Assembly: GCA_002400415.1 (NCBI GenBank) | Contig: DGQP01000009.1 | Coordinates: 248,001-312,000 of the forward strand | Direction: 5' to 3' | DNA length: 64,000 nt | Source: Chitinophagaceae bacterium UBA4411 | Lineage (GTDB): Bacteria; Bacteroidota; Bacteroidia; Chitinophagales; Chitinophagaceae | Shown: positions 53,446 to 61,427 of the stretch, piece after piece | Layout: the number at the start of each line of letters is the position of its first letter | Position numbering within the stretch: the first letter of the stretch is position 1 | The notes under the pieces: generated by a model | What the model was told of the DNA's origin: nothing | The model's database searches: none | What the model saw: only the letters and a program-made list of their open reading frames with translations | Position numbers and translations under genes: made by a program

Positions 53446-53861
53446 ATAAATTCTTTTCGTCCGCGCCTGCAGGGGAGCAGGTAGGATTATTGCTGATCCG
53501 GGTAATACTTGGCTTATTCCTGGTGTATCATGGCTGGGAGATTTTCAGCCCGGCAAAAATGAATGAATACCTGCTTTGGGATAGCTTCAGGAACTCAAAT
53601 GGTAAATTACTGGTATATGCAGGCAAAGGGTCAGAACTGGTGGCGGGTGTCTTATTTGTGCCTGGACTGTTCACAAGACTGGCATCATTGTTTACTATTG
53701 GGACCATGTGTTATATTGCCTTTTTTCTGGGCAATGGTATTATCTGGAACAATGACCAGCATCCGTTCCTCTTTGTATTACTGGCGCTGGTTTTCATTTT
53801 TACCGGACCCGGAAGATATAGCCTCGATCATTATTTATTCAAACCGAAACCCGCATATTGA
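53442..53861 (+). CDS. DoxX family membrane protein
   Basis: The 139-residue protein has four membrane helices: VGLLLIRVILGLFLVYHGWE, a helix around ELVAGVLFVPGLFT, ASLFTIGTMCYIAFFLG and FLFVLLALVFIFTGPG. This is the DoxX pattern. DoxX was named from thiosulfate:quinone oxidoreductase, but many members are uncharacterised membrane partners. Its start overlaps the upstream stop, and the GMC oxidoreductase gene follows within a few bases. So it could be a membrane anchor or quinone link for that enzyme. Confidence 0.85.
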   Translation: MNKFFSSAPAGEQVGLLLIRVILGLFLVYHGWEIFSPAKMNEYLLWDSFRNSNGKLLVYAGKGSELVAGVLFVPGLFTRLASLFTIGTMCYIAFFLGNGIIWNNDQHPFLFVLLALVFIFTGPGRYSLDHYLFKPKPAY

Positions 53862-53863
53862 TT

Positions 53864-55591
53864 ATGCCCGACAGCTTACAGGTACATATTAATTCAAAAG
53901 GCATGGAGGCCAACACTTATGATGCGATTGTGATTGGTAGTGGTATCAGCGGTGGCTGGGCTGCCAAAGAACTGTGTGAAAAGGGGCTGAAAACATTAGT
54001 GCTGGAAAGAGGAAGACCGGTGGAGCACATCAAAGATTATCCAACAGCTAATTTATCGAGATGGGAACTACCCCATCGGGGGTGGATCACAAATGAAACA
54101 AGGCAACAAAATCCGCTGATCAGTAAGGCAGCGGGGTATGATGAAAGTACACAGCATTTTTTTGTGAAAGATGCAGATCATCCGTATGTGCAGGAGAAAC
54201 CCTTTCAATGGGTAAGAGGTTACCAGGTGGGAGGCAAATCACTTACATGGGGAAGGGCTTGTGCCCGGTGGAGCGAATATGATTTCACCGCGCCGAAACG
54301 ATATGGCTATGGTGAATCTTTTCCGATAGAATATAAGGATATCAAAGACTGGTACAGCCATGTAGAAAAATTTATTGGTGTTTGCGGCAGTTATGATGGT
54401 ATTCCTTCCATGCCGGATGGTGAGTTTCTAACAGCCTATGAACTGAATGCCGTGGAGAAACATATGCAACAGGTGCTGAAAGAAAAATTCAACCGGCATT
54501 ATGTATCGGGGCGATGGGCACATATTACTGATCCCAAACAAATTCATCTTGACCAGGGCCGTGCACAATGTATGAACCGCAACTTGTGCATGCGGGGTTG
54601 CCCGCTGGGAGGATATTTCAGCTCCAACTCCTCTACGTTGCCCTGGGCAGCAAAAACAGGTAACCTGACAATTCGCCCGCATTCGGTAGTACACTCCATT
54701 ATCTATGATGAGCAACAACAAAAAGCAGTGGGTGTGAGAGTGATTGATGCCAATACGAAAGAGAGTAAAGAATACTTTGCAAAGATCATTTTTGCGAATG
54801 CTTCGGCGCTGAATACGAATTTGATCTTACTGAATTCCACATCAAACCGTTTCCCGGATGGATTGGGTAATGACAGTGGTGCATTGGGAAAATACATCTG
54901 CTTTCATAATTACCGGGGCGGCATGAATGGGGATATAGATGGGTTTACTGATAAATATTATAAAGTATCCAAACCGGCAGAATGTATCATCGCCAATTTC
55001 AGGAATGTGGAGAAAAGGGATACTGACTTTGTAGGTGGCTATGTTATTTATTCCGGGGCTTACAGGGAGAGGCTGAGTGATAAAAATATAAAACCATTAC
55101 TGGGCGCTGAATTCAAAGAGGCGATCAGTGAGCCGGGTACCTGGGGGGTATATATGTATATGCAGGGTGAAACAATTGCGAAAGAGTCGAATCATGTCCG
55201 GCTTAGTAAGGAAGAAAAAGATCAGTGGGGCATCCCGTTGCTTGTAACTTCTGTCGGGTATGATGAGAATGATGATAAAATGGTAAAGGACTTCCTGGAA
55301 CAGGGGCAAGCTATGCTGGAAGCGGCGGGTGTAAAAAATATCAATACTAATGATAATAAACAACCTCCCGGCCTGGATATTCACGAAATGGGCGGGGTAA
55401 GAATGGGAAGTGATCCCAAAACATCATTGCTCAATGAGTGGAATCAATTGCATCACTGCAAGAATGTATTTGTAACGGACGGAGCCTGCATGACGAGCAC
55501 CGGCAGCCAGAGCCCGTCAATTTTGTATATGGCGTTTACGGCAAGAGCTGTTGCTCATGCTGTGGAAGAACTCAAAAAAGGAAATTTATGA
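53864..55591 (+). CDS. GMC family FAD-dependent oxidoreductase
   Basis: The start at 53864 (MPDSLQVHINSKG) is chosen; 53903 (MEANTYDAIVIG) is the alternative, and a TTG at 53858 is less likely. The protein has the FAD-binding DAIVIGSGISGGWAAKELCEKG, GGKSLTWGRAC, and the C-terminal HEMGGVRMGSDPKTS and FVTDGACMTSTGSQSPSILYMAF motifs. In GMC enzymes the last motif usually contains Asn after Gln (QNP); here it is QSP. No signal peptide is visible. It resembles gluconate- or glucoside-dehydrogenase-type GMC proteins that oxidise sugars. The usual small subunit is not encoded nearby; DoxX takes that place. Confidence 0.92.
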   Translation: MPDSLQVHINSKGMEANTYDAIVIGSGISGGWAAKELCEKGLKTLVLERGRPVEHIKDYPTANLSRWELPHRGWITNETRQQNPLISKAAGYDESTQHFFVKDADHPYVQEKPFQWVRGYQVGGKSLTWGRACARWSEYDFTAPKRYGYGESFPIEYKDIKDWYSHVEKFIGVCGSYDGIPSMPDGEFLTAYELNAVEKHMQQVLKEKFNRHYVSGRWAHITDPKQIHLDQGRAQCMNRNLCMRGCPLGGYFSSNSSTLPWAAKTGNLTIRPHSVVHSIIYDEQQQKAVGVRVIDANTKESKEYFAKIIFANASALNTNLILLNSTSNRFPDGLGNDSGALGKYICFHNYRGGMNGDIDGFTDKYYKVSKPAECIIANFRNVEKRDTDFVGGYVIYSGAYRERLSDKNIKPLLGAEFKEAISEPGTWGVYMYMQGETIAKESNHVRLSKEEKDQWGIPLLVTSVGYDENDDKMVKDFLEQGQAMLEAAGVKNINTNDNKQPPGLDIHEMGGVRMGSDPKTSLLNEWNQLHHCKNVFVTDGACMTSTGSQSPSILYMAFTARAVAHAVEELKKGNL

Positions 55592-57360
55592 ACCTGAAAA
55601 GATCGCTGATCGTAATGGCATTAGTATTGAGTAGCTGGTTTACTCATGCGCAAAGAACATATTGTAACCCGGTAAATATAGATTATGGTTATACCCCGCA
55701 TCCCAGTTTTACTGAGTGGGGCAGGCACCGTGCCACCGCCGATCCCGTTATTGTAAACTATAAAGGGGAATATTATTTATTCAGCACCAACCAATGGGGC
55801 TATTGGTGGAGCAATGATATGAGTAAATGGAATTTTGTTTCAAAAAGTTTTCTCCGCCCCTGGAATAAAACACTGGATGATCTGTGTGCACCTGCAGTCG
55901 GGATTATTGGTGACACCATGGTGGTATTTGGGTCTACCTATACCAGTACGTTTACTTTATGGGGCAGTACTGATCCCAAAGGCAATAAATGGTTCCCGCT
56001 GGTTGATTCATTTGAGATTGGCGGGTGGGATCCGGCATTTTTTACCGATGATGACGGGAGGTTTTATATGTATAATGGAAGCAGTAATAATTATCCTGTT
56101 TATGGTGTTGAACTGGACCGGAAAACTTTTAAGCCGATCGGCACCCGCATGCCTATGTACCTGTTACAGGACTGGCGCTATGGCTGGCAGCGTTTTGGAG
56201 AATATATGGATAACACATTCCTTGATCCCTTTATCGAAGGAGCCTGGATGACAAAACATAATGGTAAATATTACTTTCAATACGGGGCACCGGGGACTGA
56301 ATTCAGCGGCTATGCGGATGGAGTTGTGGTAGGCAGCAAGCCCTTGTTCGATGGTATTGAAATTACACCACAATCGGATCCCATGAGCTATAAGCCGGGA
56401 GGTTTTTCAAGAGGAGCAGGACATGGTGCCACCTTTATGGATAACACGAACAATTACTGGCATATCTCAACCAGCATCGTCTGTGTAAAAAATACCTGGG
56501 AGAGAAGAATGGGGATCTGGCCTACGGGTTTTGATAAAGATGATATAATGTGGTGTAATACTGTTTTTGGTGATTACCCGCATTATTTGCCCGGTAAAAG
56601 TCCAAATCCCGGGCAGCCAGGTTATTCAGCCGGGCCTTCCGGTTATTTCACCGGGTGGATGTTACTGAACTATAAGAAACCGGTTACCACTTCCTCCACG
56701 CTGGGAAGTTTTTATGCCAACAATGCTGTGGATGAAAGTATCAAAACCTACTGGAGTGCAGCCACAGCCAATAAAGGCGAATGGATACAAACAGACCTGG
56801 GAAACATCTCTGTAGTCAATGCGGTACAAATTAACTACGCCGACCAGGATGCTGAGTTCATCGGTAAGCAGACAACTATTTATCATCAGTATAAACTATA
56901 CTACTCGTTGGATGGGAAAAAATGGATAGTGCTGGTGGATAAGAGCAATAATAAAACAGATGTGCCGCATGATTACGTGGAATTAGACAAACCGGTACAG
57001 GCCAGGTATATTAAACTGGAGAATATACACATACCCACCGGTAAATTTGCCATCAGCGGGTTAAGAGTATTTGGTAATGGAAATGGGGCAAAACCGGCTG
57101 CTGTTAAAAACCTGATCGTATTACGGACAGAAAAAGATAAACGCAGCGCTTATATCAAGTGGGCACCGGTTGATAATGCTTTTGCATATAACCTGTATTA
57201 CGGAACAGATCCTGATAAATTATACAGCTGCATAATGATCCATGACTTTAACGAATACTGGTTCAAAGCCATGGACAGAAACAAAACGTACTATTTCACT
57301 ATTGAAGCGATTAATGAGAATGGTGTAAGTGAAAAAACAGAAACCAGAAAAGTTGAATAA
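55588..57360 (+). CDS. GH43-like five-bladed propeller enzyme with F5/8C and Fn3 domains
   Basis: The start at 55588 (MNLKRSLIVMALVLSSWFTHAQ) gives a signal peptide and overlaps the GMC stop codon. The mature part has an N-terminal GH43-like propeller (about 25-345) with RATADPVIVNYKGEYYLFST, GGWDPAFFTDDDGRFYMYNG and DPFIEGAWMTKHNGKYYFQYGAPG, where the acidic residues at the blade starts fit the catalytic Asp and Glu of the family. A F5/8 type C (discoidin) domain (about 363-500) and a Fn3-like domain (about 505-591) follow. It is expected to remove side sugars such as arabinose or galactose. The exact subfamily is not clear. Confidence 0.85.
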   Translation: MNLKRSLIVMALVLSSWFTHAQRTYCNPVNIDYGYTPHPSFTEWGRHRATADPVIVNYKGEYYLFSTNQWGYWWSNDMSKWNFVSKSFLRPWNKTLDDLCAPAVGIIGDTMVVFGSTYTSTFTLWGSTDPKGNKWFPLVDSFEIGGWDPAFFTDDDGRFYMYNGSSNNYPVYGVELDRKTFKPIGTRMPMYLLQDWRYGWQRFGEYMDNTFLDPFIEGAWMTKHNGKYYFQYGAPGTEFSGYADGVVVGSKPLFDGIEITPQSDPMSYKPGGFSRGAGHGATFMDNTNNYWHISTSIVCVKNTWERRMGIWPTGFDKDDIMWCNTVFGDYPHYLPGKSPNPGQPGYSAGPSGYFTGWMLLNYKKPVTTSSTLGSFYANNAVDESIKTYWSAATANKGEWIQTDLGNISVVNAVQINYADQDAEFIGKQTTIYHQYKLYYSLDGKKWIVLVDKSNNKTDVPHDYVELDKPVQARYIKLENIHIPTGKFAISGLRVFGNGNGAKPAAVKNLIVLRTEKDKRSAYIKWAPVDNAFAYNLYYGTDPDKLYSCIMIHDFNEYWFKAMDRNKTYYFTIEAINENGVSEKTETRKVE

Positions 57361-57361
57361 T

Positions 57362-58027
57362 ATGATGGGGAAAATTAAATGCTTTCTTATCGGTTTTCTC
57401 CTTGTTGCAACAGCAATAGAGGCACAGGATAAAATACCTTTTTGGAAAGAAGTGCAATTACTGAAACAGCAGGACAGTATAAAATTTCCGGCTGCAAACC
57501 AGGTTTTGTTTATCGGCAGTTCGTCTTTTACACTTTGGAAAGACGTGCAGGATTATTTTCCAAAACATCAGATACTGAACAGGGCGTTTGGCGGCTCCAC
57601 CTTAGTTGACCTGATCCGTTTCCGGTATGATATAATCTATCCTTACCAGCCAAAACAAATAGTGATCTATTGCGGGGAGAATGATTTTGCTTCCAGCGAC
57701 ACGGTAACTGTAGAAATGGTCATGCAGCGGTTCAAAACACTCTACTATTTAATACGGGCAAAATATGCCACTGTGCCATTATTATATGTTTCAATGAAAC
57801 CAAGCCCGAGCCGGGCACACCTGTTCGAAAAATATAAAGAGGCGAACAGACAGATCGGCATATTTTTAAAAACAGATAAGAAAGCATCGTTTGCTGATGT
57901 ATTTCAACCGATGCTGAAGGCAGACGGAACTATTATGGACGACATCTTCAAAGAAGACAGCCTGCATATGAACGCAAAGGGATATGCGATCTGGAAAAAA
58001 GTACTGGAAAAGCTGCTGATCAAATAG
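57362..58027 (+). CDS. Secreted SGNH/GDSL hydrolase
   Basis: The start at 57362 is chosen because it gives a signal peptide (MMGKIKCFLIGFLLVATAIEAQ); the earlier ATG at 57329 lies in the previous gene. The protein of about 221 residues has the SGNH motifs: VLFIGSSSFT with the nucleophile Ser, the Gly in NRAFGGSTL, YCGENDF with the Asn, and DSLHMNAKGY with the Asp-x-x-His dyad. Such enzymes remove acyl groups from sugars or lipids. The next gene starts 6 bp downstream, so they are cotranscribed. An acyl-esterase role on the glycan is inferred. Confidence 0.92.
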   Translation: MMGKIKCFLIGFLLVATAIEAQDKIPFWKEVQLLKQQDSIKFPAANQVLFIGSSSFTLWKDVQDYFPKHQILNRAFGGSTLVDLIRFRYDIIYPYQPKQIVIYCGENDFASSDTVTVEMVMQRFKTLYYLIRAKYATVPLLYVSMKPSPSRAHLFEKYKEANRQIGIFLKTDKKASFADVFQPMLKADGTIMDDIFKEDSLHMNAKGYAIWKKVLEKLLIK

Positions 58028-58033
58028 ACAAAA

Positions 58034-59083
58034 ATGGGTAACAGAAAAAAAATAGGCCTGCCGTTATTGCTTTTATCCGCCTGCTGGCTGGGTTGTAAAC
58101 AAGAAACAGTGATTACGAAAATCGCTTTCGGTTCTTGTGGTAACCAGGATGATCCGCAACCGGTATTATCGCTGGCCGCTGAACAAAAACCAGCTGCCTT
58201 TATTTTTTTGGGTGATAATATATATGGGGATACCGATAATATGGATACACTCCGCAACAAGTATACCCGCTGGATGGCACAACCTGATTTTAAGAAACTG
58301 TACGGCAGCACCACATTATTTGCCACCTGGGACGATCATGATTTTGGCCGGAATGATGCGGGTAAATGGTATCCCTATAAAAAAGAATCCAAAGAGATAT
58401 TCATGGAATTCTTTAAAGAACCGGCTAATAGTGAGCGCCGGAAACATGATGGTATTTACAAAACTGAATATATCAGGGCCGGAGAAAAAACTATACAGGT
58501 TCTCCTGCTGGATGTAAGGACTTTCCGGAGTGATGTTCTATTATATGATACTGCTGACAAATTGCCAAGGGATCATTATTTCTATACACCCGATTATAAG
58601 CCACATGTGTCAACGGACAGTACATTGTTGGGAGAGGAACAATGGAAATGGCTGGAAGGAGAATTGAAAAAACCGGCTGATCTTCGTTTGATCTGCAGCG
58701 GCTCACAGTTCGCTATTGAATACAACGGGTATGAAGCATGGGCTAATTTTCCCCATGAGCAAAAGAAGATGCTGCAATTAATAAAGTCAACGAAGGCAAA
58801 TGGAGTGCTGTTTTTAACCGGCGATGTGCATTATGCAGAAATTTCCCGCCTTGAAGAGCCGGGTTTATATCCTATCTATGATGTTACAGCCAGTGGCATC
58901 ACTTCCACCTGGGATTTTGCCACACAGAATAAGAACAGGATCGAAGGACCGGTGATGGACAATCATTATGGTTTGCTGACGATTGAATGGGCAAAAGACC
59001 CGGTCATCAAAATGGAGATCATCGATAAATACAAGAACAGCAGGATAGAATATATAATTACTAAAAGCCAGATTCAATTTTAA
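58034..59083 (+). CDS. PhoD-like phosphoesterase, lipoprotein
   Basis: The 349-residue protein has a lipoprotein signal (lipobox WLGC near residue 22) and a metallophosphatase domain with the motifs IAFGSCGNQDD, FIFLGDNIYGD, TWDDHDFGRND and FLTGDVHYAEI. These carry the metal-binding Asp, Asn and His residues of PhoD-type phosphatases/phosphodiesterases. It is shorter than classical PhoD and belongs to the smaller PhoD-like group. In this operon, next to a GDSL esterase and GH3, it may remove phosphate-ester groups from the glycan. Confidence 0.9.
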   Translation: MGNRKKIGLPLLLLSACWLGCKQETVITKIAFGSCGNQDDPQPVLSLAAEQKPAAFIFLGDNIYGDTDNMDTLRNKYTRWMAQPDFKKLYGSTTLFATWDDHDFGRNDAGKWYPYKKESKEIFMEFFKEPANSERRKHDGIYKTEYIRAGEKTIQVLLLDVRTFRSDVLLYDTADKLPRDHYFYTPDYKPHVSTDSTLLGEEQWKWLEGELKKPADLRLICSGSQFAIEYNGYEAWANFPHEQKKMLQLIKSTKANGVLFLTGDVHYAEISRLEEPGLYPIYDVTASGITSTWDFATQNKNRIEGPVMDNHYGLLTIEWAKDPVIKMEIIDKYKNSRIEYIITKSQIQF

Positions 59084-59112
59084 AACTTTAGTCACAAATA
59101 AAAAGGATAATA

Positions 59113-61404
59113 ATGAAAAGGATCGTATCAGTACTGTTGTTTGCTGTGTTGCTGGTTACTACGAACCAGCTGAAAGCACAACAAACCAATGACACTAAAA
59201 TGAAAAGCTTCATTGATGCATTGATGAAAAAAATGACGTTAGACGAAAAAATCGGGCAGCTGAACCTGCCGGGCAGCGGGGATATTGTAACCGGCCAGGC
59301 CCAGAGTTCAGATATTGCCGGAAAGATTAAGGAGGGGAAGGTTGGTGGTTTATTTAATATCAAATCGGTAGCCAAAATCCGTGATGTGCAAAAAGTAGCG
59401 GTTGAGCAAAGCCGGTTAAAAATCCCGCTGATCTTTGGTATGGATGTTATACATGGTTATGAAACAGTATTTCCGATTCCATTGGGATTAAGCTGTACCT
59501 GGGATATGAAATTGATCGAGAACAGTGCGAGGATTGCAGCTGTGGAAGCCAGTGCTGATGGTATCAACTGGACTTTTTCACCAATGGTGGATATTGCCCG
59601 TGATCCGCGCTGGGGCAGGATTGCAGAAGGAAATGGAGAAGACGCTTTTCTTGGTTCACAGATTGCTAAAGCAATGGTAAAAGGTTACCAGGGCAATAAC
59701 CTGAAAGCGGGTAATACGATCATGGCTTGTGTGAAACACTACGCATTATATGGCGCTGCTGAAGCCGGCAGGGATTATAATACAACGGACATGAGCCATC
59801 AGCGGATGTATAATGATTATTTTCCACCCTACAAAGCAGCTGCTGAAGCCGGGGCGGGAAGTTTTATGGCATCATTCAACGAAGTAGATGGCATTCCGGC
59901 CACTGCTAATAAATGGCTAATGACAGATGTACTTCGTAAGCAATGGGGTTTTAAAGGCTTTGTGGTAACGGATTATACGGGCATCAATGAAATGATCGAT
60001 CATGGTATTGGTGATCTGCAAACTGTTTCTGCCAAAGCGCTGATGGCAGGTATTGATATGGATATGGTGGGTGAGGGTATTTTACTGACTACCAAAAAAT
60101 CGCTGAAAGAAGGGAAAGTGACACTGGCACAGATTGATGCTGCCTGCCGGCGTATTCTTGAAGCGAAGTATAAACTCGGCCTGTTTGATGACCCGTATAA
60201 ATATTGTGATGAGAACAGGGCGAAAACAGAAGTGTTTACGGCTGAGCACAGGCAGGTGGCCCGCAGTACAGCGGCACAAAGTTTTGTATTGCTAAAAAAC
60301 CAGAATAATGTGCTGCCTTTACAGAAAAGCGGAACTGTTGCATTGATTGGCCCCCTGGCAGATAATAAACAAAACATGCCCGGTACCTGGAGTGTTGCCG
60401 CTAATTTCGAAAATGCTACTTCTGTATTAAAAGGTTTGAAAGAAGTCGTGGGCGATAAAGTAAATATCCTGTATGCACGGGGCTCTAACCTGGATGAAGA
60501 CAGTTTGTTTGAAGAAAGAGCCGGTATGTTTGGCAAATCATTACACCGTGACAGCCGTCCAGCTAATGTTATTTTACAGGAAGCACTGGATATCGCTAAC
60601 AAAGCTGATGTGATTGTGGCAGCACTGGGCGAATCCTCTGAAATGAGTGGTGAATCATCCAGCCGTTCCAATATTGAAATTCCAAAAGTTCAGCAAGAAC
60701 TGCTGAAGGCTTTACTGAAAACAGGTAAACCGGTGGTACTGGTGCTGTTTACGGGCCGTCCGTTAGTGTTGAAATGGGAAAATGATAATGTACCCGCCAT
60801 ATTAAATGTATGGTTTGCGGGCAGTGAAGCAGGTTATGCAATCGCCGATGTATTATTTGGTGATGTAAACCCTTCGGGAAAACTGAGTACTACTTTCCCG
60901 CAGAATGTCGGACAGGTTCCCTTGTTTTATAATCATAAAAATACCGGCCGTCCACTGGACGAAGGGAAATGGTTCTCAAAATTCCGTTCCAATTACCTGG
61001 ATGTGAGCAATGATCCTGTTTACCCGTTTGGGTACGGTTTGAGTTATACTACTTTTGCCTACAGTGATATTAAACTCAGCAGCACATCCCTGAAAGGAAA
61101 ACAAACCCTTACTGCTTCTGTTACTGTTAGCAATACCGGGAAATATGATGGTAAGGAAGTGGTGCAGTTATATGTCCGTGATATGGTGGGTTCAGTAACA
61201 AGGCCTGTGAAAGAACTGAAAGGATTCCAGAAAGTTGAGCTCAAAGCCGGGGAAAGTAAAACGGTTTCTTTCAGCATTACACCGGAGGACCTGAAATTTT
61301 ATAACTACGACCTGAAATATGACTGGGAAGCCGGTGATTTTGAAATCATGATCGGCAGCAATTCAAGAGATGTGAAAACAGGTAAAGTGAACTGGAGTAA
61401 ATAA
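59113..61404 (+). CDS. GH3 family beta-glucosidase (BglX type)
   Basis: The 763-residue protein has a signal peptide (ending near LKAQ), a GH3 N-terminal barrel with KIGQLNLPGSG, MDVIHGYETVFPIPLG, GRIAEGNGEDAFLG, CVKHYALYGAAEAGRDYN and FVVTDYTGI with the nucleophile Asp287, a C-terminal alpha/beta domain (SFVLLKNQNNVLPL, GESSEMSGESSSRSNIE) and a Fn3-like end (DGKEVVQLYVRD). It is full length for BglX, a periplasmic enzyme that releases glucose from beta-glucan oligosaccharides. It fits the GH144 and GH30 enzymes upstream. Confidence 0.96.
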   Translation: MKRIVSVLLFAVLLVTTNQLKAQQTNDTKMKSFIDALMKKMTLDEKIGQLNLPGSGDIVTGQAQSSDIAGKIKEGKVGGLFNIKSVAKIRDVQKVAVEQSRLKIPLIFGMDVIHGYETVFPIPLGLSCTWDMKLIENSARIAAVEASADGINWTFSPMVDIARDPRWGRIAEGNGEDAFLGSQIAKAMVKGYQGNNLKAGNTIMACVKHYALYGAAEAGRDYNTTDMSHQRMYNDYFPPYKAAAEAGAGSFMASFNEVDGIPATANKWLMTDVLRKQWGFKGFVVTDYTGINEMIDHGIGDLQTVSAKALMAGIDMDMVGEGILLTTKKSLKEGKVTLAQIDAACRRILEAKYKLGLFDDPYKYCDENRAKTEVFTAEHRQVARSTAAQSFVLLKNQNNVLPLQKSGTVALIGPLADNKQNMPGTWSVAANFENATSVLKGLKEVVGDKVNILYARGSNLDEDSLFEERAGMFGKSLHRDSRPANVILQEALDIANKADVIVAALGESSEMSGESSSRSNIEIPKVQQELLKALLKTGKPVVLVLFTGRPLVLKWENDNVPAILNVWFAGSEAGYAIADVLFGDVNPSGKLSTTFPQNVGQVPLFYNHKNTGRPLDEGKWFSKFRSNYLDVSNDPVYPFGYGLSYTTFAYSDIKLSSTSLKGKQTLTASVTVSNTGKYDGKEVVQLYVRDMVGSVTRPVKELKGFQKVELKAGESKTVSFSITPEDLKFYNYDLKYDWEAGDFEIMIGSNSRDVKTGKVNWSK

Positions 61405-61427
61405 AACTGATTTTTAACAGACCACTG

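Noticed and set aside
60000..60671. Minus-strand open frame of 223 codons
   Set aside because: It lies entirely inside the GH3 gene, and its translation is Ser/Leu-rich without a domain; it is a shadow.
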